From Verrucomicrobiales bacterium (GTDB taxonomy: Bacteria; Verrucomicrobiota; Verrucomicrobiae; Limisphaerales; UBA9464), in contig SXXZ01000357.1 in NCBI GenBank assembly GCA_005789375.1, forward strand, positions 1-13,021: DNA of 13,021 nucleotides. Reading direction: 5' to 3'. Numbering within the stretch: the first letter of the stretch is position 1; the number at the start of each line of letters is the position of its first letter. Of this stretch, positions 7,283 to 13,021 are shown piece after piece. Under the pieces are notes generated by a model that was not told the origin of the DNA, made no database searches, and worked only from the letters and a program-made list of their open reading frames with translations. A program made the translations under genes and the position numbers.

Positions 7283-10200
7283 ATGCTCGACGCCCGCGAT
7301 TCCGTCGTTTCATCGGCCCCGGCTTCCTCCCGCCGGTCGGCAAAAAACAAGGCCACCATCAAGGCCAACCTCCGAGGCTCGTCGCCTAAGGCGTCCGCGT
7401 CCAAGGCTTCCCTGTCCTCTTCGGGCAAATTGCCCATTCAGAGGGTATTCAGCGACGCAAAGGTCAAGCCATTCGACCAAATCGAATGGGACCGCCGCAC
7501 CGCAGAGATCACCGATGATTCAGGTAAGACAATATTCAAGCAAGAAGGGGTTGAGGTTCCTAAGAATTGGTCCGTTTTGGCCACCAAGGTGGTCTGCTCC
7601 AAGTATTTTTACGGAGATCCGGCCAAGGCGGAGCGGGAAAAGTCGGTCAAACAACTCATCCATCGGGTGACCCGGACCATCGCGGACTGGGGTGTGGCCG
7701 ACGGCTACTTCAGCAAAGAAGACGGCGAGGTGTTCTACGACGAGTTGACCTGGCTGTGCGTCAACCAATACGGGGCCTTCAATTCCCCGGTCTGGTTCAA
7801 CGTAGGGCTTTATCACCAGTACGAGGTCGGCAAGGGCAGCGACCGGGGCAATTGGTTCTGGGACCGCAAGGCCAAGGTGGCCCGCCGCGCTCCCACCCAG
7901 TACGAGTACCCGCAGGCCAGCGCGTGCTTCATCCAGTCGGTCCAAGACAACATGGAGAGCATCATGGAACTGGCCTACTCAGAGGCCATGCTCTTCAAGT
8001 ACGGCTCTGGCACCGGCACCGACCTGACCCCGATTCGCTCCAGCCGCGAAAAACTCTCCGGCGGCGGACGTCCGTCCGGTCCGATGAGCTTCCTCAAGGT
8101 CTATGACCAGGTAGCTAACGTGGTGAAGTCCGGCGGAAAGACCCGTCGTGCCGCCAAGATGAACACCATCCGCGACACCCATGGTGACGTGGAGGAGTTT
8201 ATCACGGCCAAGGCCAAAGAAGAAAAGAAGGCCTGGGCGCTCATTGAGCAGGGCTATGATGGCTCGTTCAACGGCGAGGCCTACGGTTCGGTGATGTACC
8301 AGAACGAGAACCTCTCGGTGCGTGTTTCCGACTCGTTCATGCAAGCGGCGATCGACGGTAAGGAGTGGTGGACCCTCTCCACCGTGACCGGCAAGCCCCT
8401 CGAGAAGAAAGACGCCTCCCGATTGCTCGACCAGATCGCCGAAGGCACCTGGGTTTGCGGCGACCCGGGCCTGCAATACGACGGCGCGATCCAGAAGTGG
8501 CACACTTGCAAGGGCACCGAGCCGATCCACTCGACCAACCCCTGCTCGGAGTACGTGTTCCTCAACAACACGGCTTGCAACCTCGCCTCCCTGAACTTGA
8601 TGAAGTTCAAGAAGACTGACGGGCAGTTCGACATCGAACGCTTCAAGGCCGCGGTCCGCATTTACATCACGGCTCAGGAGATCCTGGTGGACAACGCCAG
8701 CTATCCGACCCAGATGATCGCCGAGAACTCCCACGTGTTCCGCACACTGGGCTTGGGCTATGCGAACCTCGGCTCCCTCATCATGAGCTACGGCCTGGCC
8801 TACGACTCCGACGAGGGTCGGGCACTGGCTGGCGCCCTCACGGCCATCATGACCGGACATGCCTACGAACAGAGCGCCGACATGTCGGCCATCCAAGGCG
8901 CCTTTCCGGGCTACCATGACTCCTCTTGCGGAGGCGTCGCCAAGACGACGGCCAAAGACAACGTGGCCAGTACCCTCGGGGTGGTTCAACAGCACCGCGA
9001 CGCCGTTGAAGGCATCCAAGCCAGCCGCGAATTCGCCTACCTGAAGGACGAGGCCCGCCGCACCTGGGACCGCGCCATTGCCCGGGGCCGTGAAGTGGGC
9101 TACCGCAATGCGCAGGTCACCGTGCTCGCGCCCACCGGTACCATCGCCTTCCTCATGGATTGCGACACCACCGGCGTGGAACCCGACATCGCCCTCGTGA
9201 AGTACAAACTTCTGGCCGGCGGTGGGATGCTCAAGATCGTCAACCGCACTGTGCCGGAGGCCCTCCAGCGCCTCGGTTATTCGCCGAGCGCCATCTCCGC
9301 CATCGAGAAGCACATCGAGATCCAAGACACCATCGAGGACGTGATCAGTGACGACGGGGCTGTGATCGCCTCGGGCCTCAAGCCGGAACACCTGTCGGTC
9401 TTCGACTGTGCCTTCAAGCCCTTCAAGGGCCAGCGGAGCATCCACTACAAGGCTCACTTGAGCATGATGGGTGCGGCCCAACCGTTTGTCTCCGGAGCCA
9501 TCTCCAAGACGGTGAACATGCCCAATGACGCCACCACGTCCGAAATCCGGAGCGCCTACGTGGATGCCTGGAAAATGGGCCTGAAGTGCGTGGCCATTTA
9601 TCGCGACGGCTCCAAGCGCTCGCAGCCGCTCAACACCAAGCGCACCACCGAGGGTGGCGATAAATCCGACGCCGCCGGTCGCGAAAACGCCTCTGAGCAG
9701 GCTAAAACCCTCGAAGCCCGCATCGCCGAGCTGGAGACCGAGTTGGGCTCACTGCGCGAAAGTGCCCGGCACCCGATTCGTCGCCGTCTGCCCGACACCC
9801 GCATGGCCGTGAACCACAAGTTCGACGTGGCCGGCCACGAGGGCTACCTGACGGTAGGTCTCTTCGACAACGCTCAACCCGGCGAGTTGTTCGTTACCAT
9901 GGCCAAAGAAGGTTCAACCATCGGTGGTCTCATGGATTCGGTCGGCGCCCTGACCAGCATGTCGCTCCAGTACGGCGTGCCGCTGGAGGCCTTGGTCAAG
10001 AAGTTCGCCCACCAGCGCTTCGAACCCAGTGGCTTCACCCGCAACCCGGACATCCGTCAGGCCAGCTCCATCATCGATTACGTGTTCCGTTGGATGGCCT
10101 GCCAGTTCATTCCCGGTTATCGCGAGGCCAATTCACCCAATGCCGGCCAAGCCGAACTGCCCATGCCCACCGTGGCAGCGGAGCTAAAAAAAAAGATAAA

Positions 10201-10453
10201 CCGCCCGGTCAGTGATTTGGCCTTAGCCGACGAGGCCGAGGGGTCGCTGATGCTCAAGGTCAGCGCCACCACGACCACTAGTGAGGGAATTCCCTCGGCA
10301 GCGGCGGCCGGCCACATGATCGCCGCGTCCCTGACGGCGACCATCCAGAACCAGAAGGACGCGCCGCCGTGTCCGAAGTGCGGGCACATCGCTGTGCGCA
10401 ACGGCGCCTGCTACAAGTGCCTCAACTGCGGCGAGAGCCTCGGTTGCTCGTAG
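7283..10453 (+). CDS. nrdJ: Adenosylcobalamin-dependent (class II) ribonucleoside-diphosphate reductase
   Basis: The enzyme reduces ribonucleotides to deoxyribonucleotides using a radical generated from adenosylcobalamin, so it works with or without oxygen. The 1056 residues show the class II signatures: FNSPVWFNVG (166-175), redox C215 in SACFIQSV, GTGTDLTPIRSS (243-254), the radical site N419-P-C421-S-E423, redox C432 eleven residues later as in the Thermotoga enzyme, and PTGTIAFLMDC (618-628). After the catalytic barrel come a short coiled segment (about 804-826), a TSCPD-type domain (about 832-940) and a C-terminal zinc-ribbon-like tail with C1030, C1033, C1043, C1046, C1049 and C1055, expected to shuttle electrons to the active site. 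The first ~50 residues are rich in Ser, Ala and Lys and look disordered. The ATG at 7283 lacks a Shine-Dalgarno sequence. A run of nine A at 10186-10194 lies between the TSCPD domain and the Cys tail. Confidence 0.96.
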   Translation: MLDARDSVVSSAPASSRRSAKNKATIKANLRGSSPKASASKASLSSSGKLPIQRVFSDAKVKPFDQIEWDRRTAEITDDSGKTIFKQEGVEVPKNWSVLATKVVCSKYFYGDPAKAEREKSVKQLIHRVTRTIADWGVADGYFSKEDGEVFYDELTWLCVNQYGAFNSPVWFNVGLYHQYEVGKGSDRGNWFWDRKAKVARRAPTQYEYPQASACFIQSVQDNMESIMELAYSEAMLFKYGSGTGTDLTPIRSSREKLSGGGRPSGPMSFLKVYDQVANVVKSGGKTRRAAKMNTIRDTHGDVEEFITAKAKEEKKAWALIEQGYDGSFNGEAYGSVMYQNENLSVRVSDSFMQAAIDGKEWWTLSTVTGKPLEKKDASRLLDQIAEGTWVCGDPGLQYDGAIQKWHTCKGTEPIHSTNPCSEYVFLNNTACNLASLNLMKFKKTDGQFDIERFKAAVRIYITAQEILVDNASYPTQMIAENSHVFRTLGLGYANLGSLIMSYGLAYDSDEGRALAGALTAIMTGHAYEQSADMSAIQGAFPGYHDSSCGGVAKTTAKDNVASTLGVVQQHRDAVEGIQASREFAYLKDEARRTWDRAIARGREVGYRNAQVTVLAPTGTIAFLMDCDTTGVEPDIALVKYKLLAGGGMLKIVNRTVPEALQRLGYSPSAISAIEKHIEIQDTIEDVISDDGAVIASGLKPEHLSVFDCAFKPFKGQRSIHYKAHLSMMGAAQPFVSGAISKTVNMPNDATTSEIRSAYVDAWKMGLKCVAIYRDGSKRSQPLNTKRTTEGGDKSDAAGRENASEQAKTLEARIAELETELGSLRESARHPIRRRLPDTRMAVNHKFDVAGHEGYLTVGLFDNAQPGELFVTMAKEGSTIGGLMDSVGALTSMSLQYGVPLEALVKKFAHQRFEPSGFTRNPDIRQASSIIDYVFRWMACQFIPGYREANSPNAGQAELPMPTVAAELKKKINRPVSDLALADEAEGSLMLKVSATTTTSEGIPSAAAAGHMIAASLTATIQNQKDAPPCPKCGHIAVRNGACYKCLNCGESLGCS

Positions 10454-10464
10454 TCGGCCCTCCA

Positions 10465-10490
10465 CGGGGCTAAAAGCCTCGGGGCTAAAA
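10465..10490 (+). repeat. Short direct repeat after nrdJ
   Basis: The 11-base word CGGGGCTAAAA occurs at 10465-10475 and again at 10480-10490, between the nrdJ stop codon and its terminator. It is exact but short, and no function is apparent. Confidence 0.4.
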
Positions 10491-10507
10491 ACCTGACAGG
10501 CCTTCCC

Positions 10508-10552
10508 GGCCGGGAAGCGTGATCCGCAGTGATTCGCGCTTCCCGGCCTTTT
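10508..10552 (+). terminator. Intrinsic terminator of nrdJ
   Basis: A perfect 12-base GC-rich stem (GGCCGGGAAGCG at 10508-10519 with CGCTTCCCGGCC at 10537-10548), with a 17-base loop, is followed by TTTT at 10549-10552. It lies 55 bases after the nrdJ stop codon and separates that gene from the prepilin cluster. Confidence 0.88.
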
Positions 10553-10652
10553 GCGTGCTCGGGCATCCCCTTCTCGGTCGCAACCTCTGCGTCACCCATT
10601 CATCACCAGACTGTTGGATGAACTGCAGACGACCGCCGAATAGTCTCATTGG

Positions 10653-11456
10653 GTGCGGTGCCCCTTAAAAGTTTCCAAACCGACCAGAAAACGAACCCGG
10701 ATCGTCGGGTTCACACTGATCGAGTTGCTGGTGGTGATCGCTATCATCGCAGTGCTGGCCTCCATGCTGCTCCCGGCCCTGTCGGGGGCGAAGTCCAAGG
10801 CCCAAGGCATCGCCTGCCTGAACCACCTGCGCCAGCTGGGGGTGGCCCTTCACCTGTACACCAACGACAACTCCGACGGTTTCCCGCCCATTCAGGCGCG
10901 CATCCCCAACGGCGAATCCAGCTGGCGCGCTTACCTCTACCCCAACGTCGGCCAGAACCCGAGGGTCTACGACTGCCCAGCTGAAAAGAACGATGTCTAC
11001 GCCAGCGCCAAAACCCGGCCGAATTCGCGGCCCAGTCCCTGGGTGATCGGCCAATTGACGCCCGGCGAGATCGAGATCCCCAGCGGCTTAGCGGCCGTCA
11101 ACGTGCACTGGCTTGCGGGGGGTGCCCAGCCGCCCTTCGGCAGGCCGGCCGGGTATGAAAACAACCTGTGCCGGTGGGGGATGGTGGAGGCAGCCTCGCA
11201 GTTAATCCTCTTCGGAGACGGCCACAGCGACGTGTTCGGGGTATGGCCCTCAGACCGTTGGTGGATCTGGAAGGAACTGGGCGACGCCAACCAACCGGGC
11301 TTCAACCGGCTGGCCCAGGGAGACAAGGGAGCGGTGCGGCATCAGCGCCGTTCGAACTACGCCTTCGCCGACGGAAGCGCGCGCTCGCTCGACCCAGGCC
11401 GGATCCCCTGCAACACCAACGAGTGCTGGTGGTCGGCCAAGGCCGATCCCCACTGA
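10653..11456 (+). CDS. Type II secretion/type IV pilin-like prepilin with H-X9-DG domain
   Basis: The 267-residue product opens with a basic 19-residue leader and a canonical prepilin cleavage site, G19|F20TLIE24, followed by a hydrophobic helix (about 20-42) that would anchor it in the inner membrane before assembly. A prepilin peptidase would cleave and N-methylate F20. The C-terminal part carries an exact H-X9-DG signature (H230 ... D240-G241), the hallmark of the DUF1559-like prepilins that are very abundant in Planctomycetes and Verrucomicrobia. Four cysteines after the helix (C55, C108, C173, C253) and C258 could form disulfides. The GTG at 10653 is the only in-frame start after an upstream stop at 10641-10643; no Shine-Dalgarno sequence is seen. 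It follows the nrdJ terminator and lies 7 bases before the next gene. Whether it builds a pseudopilus or is simply exported is unknown. Confidence 0.92.
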   Translation: MRCPLKVSKPTRKRTRIVGFTLIELLVVIAIIAVLASMLLPALSGAKSKAQGIACLNHLRQLGVALHLYTNDNSDGFPPIQARIPNGESSWRAYLYPNVGQNPRVYDCPAEKNDVYASAKTRPNSRPSPWVIGQLTPGEIEIPSGLAAVNVHWLAGGAQPPFGRPAGYENNLCRWGMVEAASQLILFGDGHSDVFGVWPSDRWWIWKELGDANQPGFNRLAQGDKGAVRHQRRSNYAFADGSARSLDPGRIPCNTNECWWSAKADPH

Positions 11457-11463
11457 CTTGCCC

Positions 11464-11952
11464 ATGGCCTCTCCGAAAAATCTCCAGCTCATCGGAGCCG
11501 CTGTGGCAGCGGCCGCGGCCCTGGCACTGCTGTACCGGACCTGGTCGTCCGACACCGGCGGACCCCGGGGATTCTTCTACGACCTGAGCGCCGGACGGCT
11601 CTTCGAGGGCCCCATCGATGCCATCCCCCCGGTCGCCGGTGTCGATGGTCCCGATGCCGACGGCTACCGCGCGGTGATCGTCTCGGTGAGCGGCAAGCCC
11701 GAGGAGCGGTCCTCATGGCGCGTGGCCTACCTCGAGCGCTACTCGCCCGAGTTGCAGCGGCAGATGGAGCAGGCCCGGCAAGGAGGACCCTCCCCCACAA
11801 TCCCGCGCTCGGAAGCCCAGGCCCACCGCTGGGTGCGCCGGACCAACGACACCGAATGGTTTGCCATCGCCTCCGAGGCCGGCCTGCGGATCGTGACCGA
11901 ATGGGCCCAACCCGGGCCCGACGGCATCACGCCGGTGGTCTGCACCCCATAG
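11464..11952 (+). CDS. Small membrane-anchored protein of unknown function, paired with prepilin
   Basis: The 162-residue product has one N-terminal membrane segment (about 8-24, Ala/Leu-rich) with the rest probably outside the inner membrane. The remainder starts with GFFYDLSAGRLFEGPIDAIPPV (about 36-57). I associate that pattern with short uncharacterised PVC proteins encoded next to H-X9-DG prepilins, but I cannot name a family. The middle has a charged helix (about 90-106, SPELQRQMEQARQ) and the C-terminus is short and Pro-rich with one cysteine, C160. The ATG at 11464 was preferred to an in-frame TTG at 11458. The 7-base gap to the prepilin stop implies one transcript and possibly a shared role in assembly or export, which is inference from position. 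No Shine-Dalgarno sequence is visible. Confidence 0.82.
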   Translation: MASPKNLQLIGAAVAAAAALALLYRTWSSDTGGPRGFFYDLSAGRLFEGPIDAIPPVAGVDGPDADGYRAVIVSVSGKPEERSSWRVAYLERYSPELQRQMEQARQGGPSPTIPRSEAQAHRWVRRTNDTEWFAIASEAGLRIVTEWAQPGPDGITPVVCTP

Positions 11953-12011
11953 GGTTCCGCGATCACGAACTCCCGGCCTCAGCCCCATCTTCCCCGTCCA
12001 CCACCTCACCC

Positions 12012-12044
12012 TGAACTCCTGAACCTGACTTGAACCTATTGAAC
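12012..12044 (+). repeat. Four spaced TGAAC words before the exported-protein start
   Basis: TGAAC occurs at 12012, 12020, 12031 and 12040, spaced 8, 11 and 9 bases, and the last copy ends two bases before the ATG at 12047. The surrounding 94-base gap has no hairpin or obvious promoter. The array may be chance or slippage; no binding protein can be named. Confidence 0.35.
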
Positions 12045-12046
12045 CC

Positions 12047-13021
12047 ATGAAACCATCCCCATCCTCCCGAAGCCCGCAACCTGGGCGACTTCCGACGGCC
12101 GCGCTTCTGGCCTGCCTGCTCGGCGGCCAAGCCCTCACCGCGCAATCCGTCGTCACCAGCCTCGAGAACTACTTCCCGCGCGAGGCCATCTCGGTCTCCT
12201 TCGCCGGAGGTCCTGGCAATTCCAAGGACTGGATCGGCGTCTATCCCGAAGGCGTGACCCCGGGCTCGACCGGCTCGACCATTTGGAACTACGTCAACGG
12301 CACACGCACTGCGGGGGCCGGTCTCCGCGAGGGCTCCATGACCTTCGGCTCAGGCCTGAACCTCGCCGGCGTCTGGACCGCCTACCTCTTGGTCAATGAC
12401 GCCTACACGGTGGTGACCAACGTCTCCTTCAATGTCCTCGCGCCGACGGCCCCAGCGGTCCGACCCTCCGACAACCGGTACGCCCCCGGGCAGACCATTA
12501 ACGTCGGGTTCACCAACGGTCCCGCCAACCCGAAGGACTGGATCGGCGTCTATCCCGAAGGCGTGATCCCGGGCTCAACCGGCTCGACCATTTGGAACTA
12601 CGTGGATGGAACTCAGGCGGGCAACGCAGGCAAGGCCAGCGGTTTGGTCACCTTCCAAAAGGGCCTCACCGCCGTTGGCAAGTACCGCGCCTACCTTCTG
12701 GAGAACGACGGATACACGATCCTCGCCAGTGAGCCCATCACCGTGGCCGTGCCGATCGTCAGCGGGGCGAGCGTGGTTTCCACGAGCCCGGCCCCCGACA
12801 CTACCGGAGTGGCGCCGAACGCCCCTTACCGGGCCGAACTGACCAACGGCATCGCGCTCGCGTCGATCCGCCTGTCGTTAAACGGCAAAGCCGCGGCGGC
12901 CACGGTGACCGGCACCGCCCAGCAAGCCTCGGTGACCTTCACCAACGCGGTGTTGCTGGCCCCCGCCTCGTCGAACGTCTATGTGCTGTCCTTCTCGGAC
13001 ACCGGAGTCCCGGCCAAGACC
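12047..13021 (+). CDS. Exported multi-domain protein with tandem DWIGVY modules (3' end beyond window)
   Basis: The frame is open for 325 codons to the window edge, so only the N-terminal part is seen. A signal peptide covers about 1-33 (hydrophobic 16-30, cleavage near LTAQ). Two beta-rich modules follow, about 34-131 and 134-235, each with KDWIGVYPEG, STGSTIWNYV and a closing AYLL-ND-YT motif, exactly 103 residues apart. This pattern resembles SKICH/Ig-like modules that I recall at the N-termini of secreted phosphoesterases and other surface proteins in Verrucomicrobia and Bacteroidetes. A third Ig-like module starts near 240 (VVSTSPAPDTTGVAPNAP), a type common in large verrucomicrobial extracellular proteins. 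The catalytic or binding domain, if any, lies downstream of the window, so the activity is unknown. It follows the prepilin pair on the same strand after 94 bases. No Shine-Dalgarno sequence is visible before the ATG. Confidence 0.85.
   Translation, partial: MKPSPSSRSPQPGRLPTAALLACLLGGQALTAQSVVTSLENYFPREAISVSFAGGPGNSKDWIGVYPEGVTPGSTGSTIWNYVNGTRTAGAGLREGSMTFGSGLNLAGVWTAYLLVNDAYTVVTNVSFNVLAPTAPAVRPSDNRYAPGQTINVGFTNGPANPKDWIGVYPEGVIPGSTGSTIWNYVDGTQAGNAGKASGLVTFQKGLTAVGKYRAYLLENDGYTILASEPITVAVPIVSGASVVSTSPAPDTTGVAPNAPYRAELTNGIALASIRLSLNGKAAAATVTGTAQQASVTFTNAVLLAPASSNVYVLSFSDTGVPAKT
12224..12603 (+). repeat. 71-base near-identical direct repeat within the exported-protein gene
   Basis: Positions 12224-12294 and 12533-12603 match at 69 of 71 bases, 309 bases (103 codons) apart and in frame. 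The two differences are one amino-acid change (Thr to Ile) and one silent change. The flanking parts of the two modules are far more diverged at both DNA and protein level. Confidence 0.88.

Noticed and set aside
7979..9481. 500-codon open frame antisense to nrdJ
   Set aside because: It lies wholly inside the strongly supported nrdJ gene, shows low-complexity His/Gly/Val-rich sequence with no domain, and is expected from the high third-position GC of the sense strand.

Overview
The window looks like chromosome from a member of the PVC superphylum, most likely Verrucomicrobiota. The pointers are a prepilin-like protein with an H-X9-DG C-terminal signature, a secreted propeller protein with an N-terminal domain of verrucomicrobial type, a long adenosylcobalamin-dependent ribonucleotide reductase, and an exported protein with Ig-like and DWIGVY modules. 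This assignment rests on family recognition; there is no rRNA here to confirm it. GC content is high except in one AT-richer intergenic stretch at about 6840-7260.

Layout. (1) 1-1910, minus strand: a large gene running off the left edge, a fusion of a DUF455 ferritin-like di-iron domain with a pre-ATP-grasp/ATP-grasp ligase domain. (2) 2051-4408, plus strand: a secreted 785-residue beta-propeller protein, divergent from gene 1 and closed by a clear intrinsic terminator. (3) 4525-6734, minus strand: a two-gene operon in which a CorA-type Mg2+/Co2+ channel overlaps by 10 bases with a downstream soluble PAS histidine kinase of NtrB type; no response regulator is present. (4) 6735-7282: 548 bases with no convincing gene, holding hairpins, T tracts, a three-unit 12-base tandem repeat and a candidate promoter. 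(5) 7283-10453, plus strand: nrdJ, then a strong terminator. (6) 10653-13021, plus strand: three genes for exported or membrane-anchored proteins. They are a prepilin-like protein, a small anchored protein 7 bases downstream, and an incomplete exported protein with two near-identical DWIGVY modules.

How the genes work together. NrdJ supplies deoxyribonucleotides independently of oxygen and needs cobalamin. CorA and its coupled kinase suggest a link between divalent-metal transport and signalling. The last three genes and the propeller protein belong to the envelope/secreted layer. The least conventional gene is the ferritin-like/ATP-grasp fusion at the left edge, whose substrate cannot be told from sequence. 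None of the assigned start codons has a good Shine-Dalgarno sequence at the normal distance, which may be a property of this genome.
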